Translations under genes and position numbers: made by a program
Source: Pseudomonas kribbensis
Lineage (GTDB): Bacteria > Pseudomonadota > Gammaproteobacteria > Pseudomonadales > Pseudomonadaceae
Direction: 5' to 3'
DNA: 64,000 nucleotides
Assembly (NCBI RefSeq): GCF_003352185.1
Contig: NZ_CP029608.1
Span: 1,116,001 to 1,180,000, forward strand
Part shown: positions 27,769-39,485 of the stretch, piece by piece
How the letters are laid out: each line of letters begins with the position of its first letter
How positions within the stretch are numbered: position 1 is the stretch's first letter
Notes under the pieces: generated by a model
Databases searched by the model: none
Told to the model about the DNA's origin: nothing
What the model saw: only the letters and a program-made list of their open reading frames with translations

Positions 27769-28548
27769 TTATTCGGGTGCGTGATCGCGCAGAAACACCA
27801 GATTGTCCGGTTTTGATTGCTCGGCGCTGTAGCGATAGCCCTGCACATCGAACTGTTTGAGGGCCGCCGGATCGTTGATGCGTTCCTGGATCACGAAGCG
27901 GCTCATCAGGCCACGGGCTTTCTTGGCGTAGAAACTGATGATCTTGTACTGGCCGTTCTTCAGGTCCTTGAACTCGGTGTTGATGATCCGCGCGTTCAGG
28001 GCTGTGCGTTTAACCGCCGAGAAGTACTCGTTGGACGCCAGGTTCAGCAGCACGTCATCGCCCTGGTCGGCCAGCGCTTCGTTCAGCCATTCGCTGATGC
28101 GCGTGCCCCAGAACGCGTACAAGTCCTTGCCCCGGGCGTTGGCCAGTTTGGTGCCCATTTCCAGCCGATACGGCTGCATCAGGTCGAGCGGGCGCAGCAG
28201 GCCGTAAAGGCCGGAGAGCATGCGCAGGTGCTGTTGCGCGTAATCGAAATCGGCTTCGCTGAAGCTCTGGGCGTCGAGCCCGGTGTAGACGTCACCCTTG
28301 AAGGCCAGCAGTGCCTGCTTGGCGTTGGCCGGGGTGAACGCCGGTGTCCAGCTGCCGAAGCGTGCAGCATTGAGGCCGCCGATCTTGTCGGAAACGTGCA
28401 TCAGTTCGCTGATCTGGGCAGGCGTCAGTTCGCGCAACTGCTGGATCAGCTCCTGGGAATGGTCGAGGTATTGCGGCTGGGTGAAGCGCTGGGTCGCCGG
28501 CGGTGTTTCGTAATCGAGGGTCTTGGCGGGGGAAATCACCATCAGCAT
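27769..28548 (-). CDS. yaaA: Peroxide stress protein YaaA
   Basis: A 259-residue YaaA/DUF328 protein beginning [17 protein letters not shown], with the conserved FRLE-type strand ([21 protein letters not shown]) and N-terminal SPAKT motif. In Escherichia coli YaaA is induced by peroxide and lowers intracellular iron-driven damage; DNA binding has been reported. It is a single gene, divergent from the secreted deacetylase-like gene at 28688, with a 139-base shared promoter gap. Confidence 0.9.
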   Translation of the reverse strand: MLMVISPAKTLDYETPPATQRFTQPQYLDHSQELIQQLRELTPAQISELMHVSDKIGGLNAARFGSWTPAFTPANAKQALLAFKGDVYTGLDAQSFSEADFDYAQQHLRMLSGLYGLLRPLDLMQPYRLEMGTKLANARGKDLYAFWGTRISEWLNEALADQGDDVLLNLASNEYFSAVKRTALNARIINTEFKDLKNGQYKIISFYAKKARGLMSRFVIQERINDPAALKQFDVQGYRYSAEQSKPDNLVFLRDHAPE

Positions 28549-28687
28549 GAAGTCGTCTCCTTTAATCGTGGGGGCGATTCTAGGGGGTTGGGACGGATGA
28601 CTCCAGCTATCAGGTCCATAGGTGATCGGCGGTTCGCCAGCCGGATCGGCTATAGTGCCGCGCGGGTTTTGTTATGGAGACACCCCT

Positions 28688-29812
28688 TTGCGCATTGTTC
28701 TTTTATTCACCGTGTGGCTGTTGAGCTTCGGGGCCGTCGCGGCGCCGGGTGATATTGCCACGCTCGATCGCAGCACCTGGCCGGAGAAACTCGACAACCC
28801 GACCCTGTTCGACGTCGCCTCCCGGGCGGAAGTCCTGATGTTCGCCCGGGGCCTGCTGGGCAGTGAAGCACTGGATGAGGCCGCGCTGGCCCAGCGTCTG
28901 GGGCTGCGCACGGTCAATCTGGAGGCGATCAACAGTCTGCGCGAGCGTCTGTGGCAGCGTTTGCTGACCAGCTACAACTATGCCCAGCAGAGCTGCGATC
29001 AGGACGCTTCCTTCTGCTTCCTCGTCGAAGACCTGCCGACCCTGCGCGAGCAGGCGGCCAAGTTCGTGGTCAGCGAGGAAAGCTATTACACGAAGTGGGC
29101 CGAGCCGAGCCGGATCTTCCATCAGCAGTATCTGGATGAACTGCTGCGCAAGGCGGCGTTGTCGCCGCAGACCACCAGCGAAGTCGATCATTTCGGTGAC
29201 TACGAGCGCAACGGCGACGACATGCATGACCGCTTGTTCCTGTTGAGTTTCGACAGCGCTGCCAACCTGCAGCCGGACAACACCGAATGGCTTGCCGACT
29301 ACCTGCGCAAGGCAAACCTGAGTGGTACGTTCTTCATGTTGGGCAAGGACATTCAGGCGCGACTGACCGAACATTCTGTCAGCAACCTGCAATCACTCTT
29401 CTCGCGGCAATGCGTTGGCGTACAGGGCTGGGAATTCCGTTCCCACAGCCACTGGCAGGACTGGCAGGATTCGGTGCGCCGCAGCGCCGATCTGGTCAAG
29501 AACAAGCTACCGGAAAACTACGTACCGCTATTCCGCCCACCTGAGGGGCAGCGCCGCAGTGATGCCGGCAGTTTCTTGCGCAATCAGGGCCTGCAAGTGG
29601 CGCTGTGGGACATCGATGCCCAGGACGGCGCCGGCAAGCTCAAGGGCAATCCCAGCGCGCAGCGGGTGCTGACCCTGATGCTGTTGTGGCGGCACGGAGT
29701 GATCAATTTCAACATGAAGCAGGACGCGGTGAAGACAGCGTTGCCGTGGCTGATCACGCAGACCGCGCAAAGCGGCATCGGCTGGGAAGACTGTCAGGAC
29801 GCTTTTCGCTGA
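28688..29812 (+). CDS. Secreted polysaccharide-deacetylase-like protein with incomplete active site
   Basis: A 374-residue protein with a signal peptide (RIVLLFTVWLLSFGAVAAPG). I chose the TTG at 28688, with GGAG about 11 bases upstream, because the signal peptide starts there; no ATG serves. The C-terminal half resembles a NodB deacetylase fold: FDSA (Asp189) at the position of TFDD, SHSHW (His253/His255) at the position of H(S/T)xxH, and RPPEG (Arg283) at RxPxG. The second Asp and the spaced histidine pair are not canonical, so catalysis is doubtful. The N-terminal half (about 25-160) is helical and unrecognised. Confidence 0.7.
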   Translation: MRIVLLFTVWLLSFGAVAAPGDIATLDRSTWPEKLDNPTLFDVASRAEVLMFARGLLGSEALDEAALAQRLGLRTVNLEAINSLRERLWQRLLTSYNYAQQSCDQDASFCFLVEDLPTLREQAAKFVVSEESYYTKWAEPSRIFHQQYLDELLRKAALSPQTTSEVDHFGDYERNGDDMHDRLFLLSFDSAANLQPDNTEWLADYLRKANLSGTFFMLGKDIQARLTEHSVSNLQSLFSRQCVGVQGWEFRSHSHWQDWQDSVRRSADLVKNKLPENYVPLFRPPEGQRRSDAGSFLRNQGLQVALWDIDAQDGAGKLKGNPSAQRVLTLMLLWRHGVINFNMKQDAVKTALPWLITQTAQSGIGWEDCQDAFR

Positions 29813-29822
29813 CAAACGGCAA

Positions 29823-29857
29823 GAGCCCGGAAACAGTGGGCTTGGGGTAATTTTTTT
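29823..29857 (+). terminator. Possible terminator after the deacetylase-like gene
   Basis: A short AGCCC/GGGCT stem is followed by TGGGGTAA and seven T residues. The stem is only five base pairs and the T-tract is displaced, so the call is weak. Confidence 0.4.
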
Positions 29858-30162
29858 GCAGGATTCGATGCAGGCGGACTTCCGACTCTAACGGGGGCGC
29901 GGCGGTCCGCCAAGGGCTTTTCGTCACTTTGCAAAATAAACTTCAAAAAAGCGTCAAAGTGCTTTTTTCTGTCACGGGTTTTGGAGTATTACGAAGTCAG
30001 ACCGCCGAAACCTGCAACACAGGTGGCGTCTTCCAAGACCCATTTTGTGTGCAATTCACCTGCTATTCCGAACAAAAGCTTCGCAGGTGGATTCGGCAGT
30101 CACTTCGAGGCGCAGCACCGCCCAGGTATTGCGTCGAATGGCTCCCACAAAGGTGACCGAGT
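29858..30162 (+). promoter_or_regulatory. Upstream region of phoH-like gene
   Basis: About 300 bases without a credible gene. The first half is AT-richer (about 29925-29995), consistent with a promoter. The second half contains several GGTGG/CCACC-type complementary blocks that could fold as a leader. I identify no known RNA or binding site. Confidence 0.35.
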
Positions 30163-31557
30163 ATGGATGATCACGGACGTAGCCCTTCCTCCAACCAGCC
30201 AATCCTTTATGTACTCGATACCAACGTACTGATTCACGATCCAAACGCCCTGCTGAATTTCGAAGAACACCACGTCGCGATCCCGATGACCGTGCTTGAA
30301 GAGCTGGACAAGCTCAAGAGCGGGCATCACAGCGTGGCCGCCGAATGCCGCCAGGCCATCCGGCTGATCGACAAGACGTTGGGCGATGCCTCGCCCGAAG
30401 ACGTCGAGCAAGGGGTGCCGATCCAGCGCGGAAAGGGCGGGCCTAAAGGTTTGCTGTCAATTCTGATGAGCAAACAGGCCGAATCGAACCTGATTCTGCC
30501 CGAGCACCTGAACGACAACAAAATCATCAACCAGTTGATCGATCTGCACACCCGCGATCCGAAGAAACCGGTGGTGCTGGTCACCAAAGACATCAACATG
30601 CGCCTCAAGGCGCGGGCCTGCGGGATCGACGCCGAGGACTACAGCACCGACCAGTTGGTAGATGACGTGTCCCTGCTGCCCAACGGCTATCACAACATGA
30701 CCGGCTCCTTCTGGGACCGCGTGAGCAAGGTCGAAACCCGTCAGGACCATGGCCGCACCTGGCACCAGGTGCAACTGATCGACAACCTGCCAGCCGTGCA
30801 CATCAACGAGTTCATCATCGATGAGCAGGGCTTTGTCGGCTGGATCAAGGAGATTGAAGAGGACCGTCTGCTGATCCTCGATCTGCACCAGGAACCGCTG
30901 CTGCATCAGGAAGCCTGGGGCCTCAAGCCGCGTGACATCTATCAGAGCCTGGCGCTGTACGCCTTGCTCGACCCGGACATTCACCTGGTCAACCTGTCCG
31001 GTGCCGCCGGTTCCGGCAAGACCATCCTGGCGCTGGCAGCTGCGATCGAGCAGACCATGGTCAGCAAGCGTTATCGTCGCATCATCGCCACCCGCAGCGT
31101 GCAGGGCCTGGACCAGGAAATCGGCTTCCTGCCCGGCACCGAAGCGGAAAAAATGGAGCCTTGGCTGGGCGCCATCACCGACAACCTCGAAGCCTTGCAC
31201 ATGGATGACGAAAACACCCATGGCAGCGTCGACTACATCCTCAGCAAAGTGCCGTTGCAGTTCAAATCGCTCAACTACATTCGCGGTCGAAGCTTCCAGC
31301 AGAGCCTGATCCTGATCGACGAATGCCAGAACCTCACGCCGCACCAGATGAAAACCATCATCACCCGGGCCGGCGCCGGTTCCAAAGTGGTGTGCCTGGG
31401 CAACCTGGCACAGATCGATACCCCTTATCTGTCCGCGACCAGTTCCGGGCTGACCTACCTGACCGAACGCTTCAAAGACTTCCCCAACGGCGTACATATC
31501 ACGCTGCAAGGGGTGCCTCGCTCGATTCTGGCCGAATACGCCGAATCCCATCTGTAA
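30163..31557 (+). CDS. PIN-PhoH fusion ATPase (YlaK/PhoH2 type)
   Basis: A 464-residue cytosolic protein. The N-terminal PIN nuclease-like domain (about 15-150) has LDTNVLIHD and later Asp residues. The C-terminal PhoH P-loop ATPase (about 260-460) has Walker A GAAGSGKT and Walker B LILIDECQN. PhoH2 proteins are described as RNA-unwinding ribonucleases; the role in Pseudomonas is not established. It appears monocistronic and is followed by a strong terminator. Confidence 0.9.
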   Translation: MDDHGRSPSSNQPILYVLDTNVLIHDPNALLNFEEHHVAIPMTVLEELDKLKSGHHSVAAECRQAIRLIDKTLGDASPEDVEQGVPIQRGKGGPKGLLSILMSKQAESNLILPEHLNDNKIINQLIDLHTRDPKKPVVLVTKDINMRLKARACGIDAEDYSTDQLVDDVSLLPNGYHNMTGSFWDRVSKVETRQDHGRTWHQVQLIDNLPAVHINEFIIDEQGFVGWIKEIEEDRLLILDLHQEPLLHQEAWGLKPRDIYQSLALYALLDPDIHLVNLSGAAGSGKTILALAAAIEQTMVSKRYRRIIATRSVQGLDQEIGFLPGTEAEKMEPWLGAITDNLEALHMDDENTHGSVDYILSKVPLQFKSLNYIRGRSFQQSLILIDECQNLTPHQMKTIITRAGAGSKVVCLGNLAQIDTPYLSATSSGLTYLTERFKDFPNGVHITLQGVPRSILAEYAESHL

Positions 31558-31571
31558 CCCGCCAAATGGAA

Positions 31572-31601
31572 CCGGGCGACTGCAAAGTCGCCCGGTTTTT
31601 T
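31572..31601 (+). terminator. Intrinsic terminator after phoH-like gene
   Basis: A 10-bp stem CCGGGCGACT/AGTCGCCCGG with a GCAA tetraloop is followed immediately by six T residues. Confidence 0.9.
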
Positions 31602-31659
31602 GTGTGCGCAATTCTGACCCTCGGGTTTACAATCGACGCTCCTGATCAGGAGTAACCCC

Positions 31660-32133
31660 GTGCTGACTCATCTCGATTCCCAAGGTCGCGCCAACATGGT
31701 CGACGTCACCGAAAAAGCCGTGACGTTCCGCGAGGCGACGGCCCAAGCGCTGGTGCGCATGCTGCCCGACACTTTGCAGATGATCGTCAGCGGCGGCCAT
31801 CCCAAGGGCGACGTGTTCGCCGTGGCGCGCATCGCCGGCATTCAGGCGGCGAAGAAAACCAGTGACCTGATTCCCCTGTGCCATCCGCTGATGCTCACAG
31901 GCGTCAAGGTCGAACTCAGCGCCGAAGGCGACGACGCCGTGCGCATCGTGGCCCGTTGCAAACTGTCCGGGCAGACCGGCGTCGAGATGGAAGCGCTGAC
32001 CGCCGCCAGCGTCGCCGCGCTGACGATCTACGACATGTGCAAGGCCGTGGATCGCGGCATGACCATCGAAAGCGTGCGCCTGCTGGAGAAGGTCGGCGGC
32101 AAGAGCGGGCATTTCCAGGCGGAGCAGCCATGA
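31660..32133 (+). CDS. moaC: Cyclic pyranopterin monophosphate synthase MoaC
   Basis: A 157-residue molybdenum cofactor enzyme acting with MoaA to make cyclic pyranopterin monophosphate. The start is GTG with CAGGAG upstream. Conserved MoaC segments include [14 protein letters not shown] near the N-terminus, [15 protein letters not shown], and the C-terminal [10 protein letters not shown]. The stop overlaps the moaD start (ATGA), so moaC, moaD and moaE form one operon. No moaA or moaB is adjacent. Confidence 0.96.
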   Translation: MLTHLDSQGRANMVDVTEKAVTFREATAQALVRMLPDTLQMIVSGGHPKGDVFAVARIAGIQAAKKTSDLIPLCHPLMLTGVKVELSAEGDDAVRIVARCKLSGQTGVEMEALTAASVAALTIYDMCKAVDRGMTIESVRLLEKVGGKSGHFQAEQP

Positions 32134-32372
32134 ACCTGACCGTGAAGTTTTTTGCCCGTTACCGCGAGGCCTTGGGTGTGGATTCGGTGAAGGTCGAAGG
32201 TGATTTCGCGACGGTCGAAGACGTGCGTGCATTGCTCGCCAAGCGTGACGGCGCCGAGGTACTGAGCGAACAGAACCTGATGTGCGCGCGGAACGAAGAT
32301 TTGTGCCAGCTCGACGAGCCAGTGGTCGATGGCGACGAAGTGGCGTTTTTCCCCACCGTGACCGGAGGCTGA
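32130..32372 (+). CDS. moaD: Molybdopterin synthase sulfur carrier MoaD
   Basis: An 80-residue ubiquitin-like protein ending in the required Gly-Gly (FFPTVTGG), which is thiocarboxylated by MoeB and donates sulfur to the pterin in complex with MoaE. The start overlaps the moaC stop by four bases and the stop lies 3 bases before moaE. Confidence 0.95.
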   Translation: MNLTVKFFARYREALGVDSVKVEGDFATVEDVRALLAKRDGAEVLSEQNLMCARNEDLCQLDEPVVDGDEVAFFPTVTGG

Positions 32373-32375
32373 GGC

Positions 32376-32828
32376 ATGGCGATTCGTGTGCAGTCCACGA
32401 CGTTCGATCCCGGTGCTGAAGTCAACGCGATGCACGCGGCCAATGTCGGCGTCGGCGCGGTGGTGAGTTTTGTCGGCTACGTGCGCGATTTCAACGATGG
32501 GCTCGATGTCGCCGGAATGTTCCTCGAACACTATCCGGGCATGACCGAAAAGGCTCTGGGCAAGATCGCCGTCGAGGCCGAACAGCGCTGGCCGCTGTTG
32601 AAGCTGGAAGTGCTGCACCGCATCGGCGCGCTGGAACCGGGCGAACCGATCGTGTTCGTCGGTGCCGCCAGCGCTCATCGTCAGGCGGCATTCGACGCCT
32701 GCGCCTTCGTCATGGATTACCTGAAAACCCGCGCGCCGTTCTGGAAGAAAGAGAACACCAGCGACGGCCCGCGCTGGGTCGAAGGTCGTGACAGCGATCA
32801 TGCGGCGGCGGATCGCTGGAAGCAGTAA
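32376..32828 (+). CDS. moaE: Molybdopterin synthase catalytic subunit MoaE
   Basis: A 150-residue large subunit that inserts sulfur into cyclic pyranopterin monophosphate. The conserved region VVSFVGYVRDFNDG, LEHYPGMTEK and the catalytic lysine segment APFWKKE are present. It starts 3 bases after moaD. A 180-base gap with a candidate DauR site separates it from the next gene. Confidence 0.96.
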   Translation: MAIRVQSTTFDPGAEVNAMHAANVGVGAVVSFVGYVRDFNDGLDVAGMFLEHYPGMTEKALGKIAVEAEQRWPLLKLEVLHRIGALEPGEPIVFVGAASAHRQAAFDACAFVMDYLKTRAPFWKKENTSDGPRWVEGRDSDHAAADRWKQ

Positions 32829-32914
32829 CGCCTCTCCCCAATCAATCTCCCCTCGACTCCCGACCATCGGCTGACGCCGATGGCGTTTGTCCAATTGACG
32901 GTTTGTACGTAAAA

Positions 32915-32927
32915 GTCCAGTATGGAT
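32915..32927. promoter_or_regulatory. Candidate DauR operator upstream of the binding-protein gene
   Basis: GTCCAGTATGGAT, within TAAAAGTCCA..ATGGA, matches 11 of 13 bases of the dyad upstream of dauB (36682-36694). Outer TTGTAC/GTACAA arms (32903-32939) extend the symmetry. It lies 83 bases before the start codon. DauR binding is inferred. Confidence 0.5.
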
Positions 32928-33009
32928 TTACAAGTACAAATACAGCGTTTCCCGTTTCAGCTCTTTCTTCTGTCTTGCCAAACCAACAACAACCCGCGAG
33001 AGAACGAAC

Positions 33010-33786
33010 ATGAAGAAACTCCCCCTCATCACCGGTCTGGCGCTGAGCCTGTTGGCGTGCAGCAGCGTGTTTGCCGCCGAGAAAACCCTGCGCATCGGTA
33101 TCGAAGCGGCCTATCCGCCCTTCGCCTCAAAGACCGACCAGGGTGAAATCGTCGGTTTCGACTACGACATCGGCAATGCCCTGTGCGCGCAGATGCAGGT
33201 CAAATGTGTGTGGGTCGAGGGCGAGTTCGACGGTCTGATTCCTTCCCTGAAAGTGAAGAAAATCGACATGGCGCTGTCGTCCATGACCATCAATGAAGAC
33301 CGCAAGAAGTCCGTGGACTTCACCCACAAGTACTATTTCACCTCGTCGCGGCTGGTGATGAAGGAAGGCGCCACGGTGGATGATCAGTACGCCAGCCTCA
33401 AGGGCAAGACCGTGGGCGTGCAGCGTGCGACCACCACCGACCGTTATGCCACCGAGGTGTTCGAGCCCAAGGGCATCAACGTCAAGCGCTATGGCAACAA
33501 CGAAGAAATCTACATGGACCTGGCGGCCGGCCGTCTCGACGCGATCTTCGCCGATACCATTCCGCTGACCGACTTCCTGTCGATGCCACGCGGCAAAGGT
33601 TACTCCTTCGTCGGGCCTGAGCTTAAAGACCCGAAATACGTGGGTGAAGGCGCCGGGATCGCGGTGCGCAAGGGCAACACCGAACTTGTCAGCCAGTTGA
33701 ATACCGCCATCGACGGCATTCGCGCCAGTGGCGAGTATCAGAAGATTTCCGAGAAGTACTTCAAGTCCGACATCTACGGCGACTGA
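33010..33786 (+). CDS. Basic amino acid periplasmic binding protein
   Basis: A 258-residue ABC-type solute-binding protein of the lysine/arginine/ornithine family, with a signal peptide ending near SSVFAAE. The ligand-site start [15 protein letters not shown] and [18 protein letters not shown] are typical. No permease or ATPase gene is adjacent, so it must use one encoded elsewhere. It is convergent with dauR, in the same neighbourhood as an equivalent binding-protein gene near dauBAR in P. aeruginosa. The shared operator-like dyad suggests induction by arginine. Confidence 0.9.
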   Translation: MKKLPLITGLALSLLACSSVFAAEKTLRIGIEAAYPPFASKTDQGEIVGFDYDIGNALCAQMQVKCVWVEGEFDGLIPSLKVKKIDMALSSMTINEDRKKSVDFTHKYYFTSSRLVMKEGATVDDQYASLKGKTVGVQRATTTDRYATEVFEPKGINVKRYGNNEEIYMDLAAGRLDAIFADTIPLTDFLSMPRGKGYSFVGPELKDPKYVGEGAGIAVRKGNTELVSQLNTAIDGIRASGEYQKISEKYFKSDIYGD

Positions 33787-33796
33787 GTTTCAAAAT

Positions 33797-33822
33797 GTGC
33801 AGCCTGCCATCGCAGGCTGCAC
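33797..33822. terminator. Bidirectional hairpin between the binding-protein gene and dauR
   Basis: A perfect 11-bp stem GTGCAGCCTGC/GCAGGCTGCAC with a CATC loop lies between two convergent stop codons. It probably ends both transcripts, although T-tracts are short. Confidence 0.7.
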
Positions 33823-33826
33823 GCTT

Positions 33827-34468
33827 TCAGCCCTTCAATTCCTTCAAATGCTTGTACACCGTCGCCCGCCCCATGTTCAGCACATTGGCCACGTAGTTCG
33901 AGGCGCTCTTGCCCTTGAACGCTCCCTCGGCGTGCAGCGCCAGCACCAGTTCGCGTTTGTGATCGCGAGTCAGCAGATTCAGGCTCAGTTGCCGTTCCCG
34001 TAGCCAGGCGTGCAGGAAAGTGTTGATGCGCTCCTGCCAGTCATCGCGAAACAGCGAGTCCGGTTGTGGAATCAGCTTGCTCGGCGAGAGGAACAGATCC
34101 AGCGCAGCCTTGGCGTTCTCGAACAGCGAAATATTCAGGTTGATGCACAGCACAGCCAGCGGACGCCCTTCGCTGTCGCGCAGCACGGTGCTCAGGCTGC
34201 GAATCTTCTGGCCGTCCCAGTTGAGCTTTTCGTACGGACCGATGTTCCGTTCGCTGACGTCGTCGCTGAGCATGTCTTCCAGCGACGATTCATCACCAAT
34301 CACCCGTTTCGACAGGTTGTTGGCGATGTAGTCGACCTTCTGTGTGCGCAGGTCATGCAGCACCACTTCGGCGTGGGGAAAGAACAGGGTGGCGATGGCA
34401 TCGGCGATGGCGTGATAGTTATCCAGCGCGGCGTCATTCGGCTCGGGCGTTTGTTCGGGGGCGGTCAT
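33827..34468 (-). CDS. dauR: DauR-type transcriptional regulator of D-arginine catabolism
   Basis: A 213-residue YheO-like regulator: an N-terminal PAS-like domain (about residues 15-125, including HAEVVLHDLRTQKVDYIANN) and a C-terminal helix-turn-helix (KSASNYVANVLNMGRATVYK). I chose the ATG at 34468, where MTAPEQTPEPND begins; the frame is open upstream to 34549 without a better site. In P. aeruginosa DauR represses dauBAR and responds to arginine. It is the third gene of the set here, after a hairpin in the dauA-dauR gap. Confidence 0.88.
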   Translation of the reverse strand: MTAPEQTPEPNDAALDNYHAIADAIATLFFPHAEVVLHDLRTQKVDYIANNLSKRVIGDESSLEDMLSDDVSERNIGPYEKLNWDGQKIRSLSTVLRDSEGRPLAVLCINLNISLFENAKAALDLFLSPSKLIPQPDSLFRDDWQERINTFLHAWLRERQLSLNLLTRDHKRELVLALHAEGAFKGKSASNYVANVLNMGRATVYKHLKELKG

Positions 34469-34491
34469 AACTGTGGAGCTCCAGGCAACGT

Positions 34492-34518
34492 CAACGCCCC
34501 CGTGGTCCGGGGGCGTTG
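34492..34518 (-). other. Hairpin between dauA and dauR
   Basis: A perfect 11-bp stem CAACGCCCCCG/CGGGGGCGTTG with a 5-base loop. There is no T-tract. It could lower dauR transcription relative to dauBA or protect the upstream mRNA from 3' decay. Confidence 0.6.
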
Positions 34519-34561
34519 CGAGTGTGCCGCAATCCGTTGGGCGAGTCATCCGGGTGGGCGG

Positions 34562-36648
<2,087 letters not shown>

Positions 36649-36681
36649 GTCGGACTCCGGAGACTGTTTATAAACTAATTT

Positions 36682-36694
36682 GTCCATTATGGAC
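36682..36694. promoter_or_regulatory. Candidate DauR operator upstream of dauB
   Basis: The perfect dyad GTCCAT-T-ATGGAC lies 34 bases upstream of the dauB start codon. A similar dyad precedes the binding-protein gene at 33010. In P. aeruginosa DauR binds upstream of dauB; the exact site here is inferred. Confidence 0.6.
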
Positions 36695-36721
36695 TTTTAG
36701 TTTTATTGAACAATATCCGGG

Positions 36722-36757
36722 CGAAAAAAAAGCGCAGTCCGTTGCCGGCTGCGCTTC
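36722..36757 (-). terminator. Intrinsic terminator after rhlB
   Basis: The stem AGCGCAG/CTGCGCT (36731-36755) is followed on the minus strand by eight T residues, 16 bases past the rhlB stop. It separates rhlB from the dauB promoter. Confidence 0.88.
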
Positions 36758-36772
36758 TCTTTATGGCGTCGT

Positions 36773-38251
36773 TTACTGTGGACGCTTGCGCTCAACCGCC
36801 CGCAACAGATGCGTTGGTGGCGTTTCACAGCTGATCTTGCGACCGAGTTTTTCTTCGATGGACGGCAACTGATAGGAGTCGTCTTCACCGGCGAAGCTGA
36901 TCGACACGCCGTCGGCGCCAGCCCGACCGGTACGGCCGATGCGGTGCACGTAGTCGTCCGGCACTTCCGGCAGGGTGAAGTTGATCACATGGCTGATACC
37001 GTCGATGTGGATGCCGCGACCGGCCACGTCGGTGGCGACCAATACGCGGATCCTGCCTTCGCGGAAACCCTCAAGCGTCTTGATCCGCTTGTGCTGCGGC
37101 ACGTCGCCGGACAGTTGCGCGGCGTTGATGCCGTCACGTACCAGACGTTCTTCGATGCGGCGCACTTCGTCCTTGCGGTTGGCAAACACGATGACCCGCT
37201 CCCAGCCGTTGTCGTTGACCAGGTTGAAGAGCAGTTTGTATTTGTCGGCACCGGCCACCGCGTAGATGTGCTGTTCGACGTTTTCGTTGGCCACGTTGGT
37301 GACCTCGATTTCGACGATGGCAGGATCGGTGGTCCACTGCTTGGCGAGGTTCATCACGTCATCGGTGAAGGTCGCGGAGAACAGCAGGGTCTGGCGTTCG
37401 CTTTTCGGCGGGGTCTGGCGAATGATCTGCCGTACCTGCGGGATGAAGCCCATGTCGAGCATGCGGTCGGCTTCGTCCAGCACCATCACTTCGACCATGT
37501 CCAGATGCACGTCGCCGCGCTGGTTGAAGTCGAGCAGACGGCCCGGGGTCGCGACGAGGATGTCGCAGTGGCGGGCTTCGAGGTGTTTGAGCTGCTTGTC
37601 GAAGTCCATGCCGCCCACGAACGTCATGACGTTGAGGCCGGTGTACTTGGTCAGGTCGGCGGCGTCCTTGGCGATCTGCACCACCAGCTCACGGGTCGGC
37701 GCGATGATCAGCGCCCGTGGCTCGCCCATGTAGCGCTCTTTCGGCGGCGGGGTCTGCAACAGCTGGGTGATGATCGAGATCAGGAACGCGGCGGTCTTGC
37801 CGGTACCGGTCTGGGCGCGGCCGATGGCGTCTTTACCGGCAAGGGTGAAACCCAGCACCTGGGCCTGGATCGGCGTGCAATACGGGAAACCCAGGTCGTG
37901 GATGGCGTGCATCAGTTCCGGGGCGAGTTTGAAATCGTGGAAACGGGTCTTGCCTTCCTGTGGCTCGACGACGAAATCTTCGAGTTTCCAGGGAATGACC
38001 GGCGCCTTGGGCTTCGGTTCGCGGCGTGGCTTGGCCGGTTTTGGTGCTTCGCTGCGGGCCGGTTCAGTGACCGGTGCGGCGACAGGGTCGGTTTTCGGTT
38101 CGCGTTTCGGTGTGGCTACGGGAGCCTGGCGGTCGGCCTGTTTGCCATCGCTGCGATGGCCGGGGGCGTGCGACGGCGCACTGGGAGCGGGCGCGAGCTG
38201 CTCAGCCTCGCTTTTACCGAACATCTTCTTGAGTGCTTTGAGCACGGTCAT
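36773..38251 (-). CDS. rhlB: ATP-dependent DEAD-box RNA helicase RhlB
   Basis: A 492-residue DEAD-box helicase of the RNA degradosome. All core motifs are visible: the Q motif region ([10 protein letters not shown]), [21 protein letters not shown] and [10 protein letters not shown]. The first 90 or so residues are Pro/Ala/Lys-rich and likely disordered, longer than in Escherichia coli RhlB, as is usual in Pseudomonas. The adjacency of rhlB and dauBAR matches P. aeruginosa. Confidence 0.94.
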   Translation of the reverse strand: MTVLKALKKMFGKSEAEQLAPAPSAPSHAPGHRSDGKQADRQAPVATPKREPKTDPVAAPVTEPARSEAPKPAKPRREPKPKAPVIPWKLEDFVVEPQEGKTRFHDFKLAPELMHAIHDLGFPYCTPIQAQVLGFTLAGKDAIGRAQTGTGKTAAFLISIITQLLQTPPPKERYMGEPRALIIAPTRELVVQIAKDAADLTKYTGLNVMTFVGGMDFDKQLKHLEARHCDILVATPGRLLDFNQRGDVHLDMVEVMVLDEADRMLDMGFIPQVRQIIRQTPPKSERQTLLFSATFTDDVMNLAKQWTTDPAIVEIEVTNVANENVEQHIYAVAGADKYKLLFNLVNDNGWERVIVFANRKDEVRRIEERLVRDGINAAQLSGDVPQHKRIKTLEGFREGRIRVLVATDVAGRGIHIDGISHVINFTLPEVPDDYVHRIGRTGRAGADGVSISFAGEDDSYQLPSIEEKLGRKISCETPPTHLLRAVERKRPQ

Positions 38252-38361
38252 CTCATCAATTGGTTAAGGAATGTACGCCGGCCAGTGTAATGCAAGAAAC
38301 GGGCGCGGCGTAGTGGGATGATCAAAGGGGCCCGACCACCGGAAAATCGAGCCCCGGACGA

Positions 38362-39485
<1,124 letters not shown>

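Noticed and set aside
31660..32828. A molybdenum cofactor riboswitch before moaC
   Set aside because: The 102 bases upstream of moaC are taken up largely by the phoH terminator; no room or structure for the known motif.
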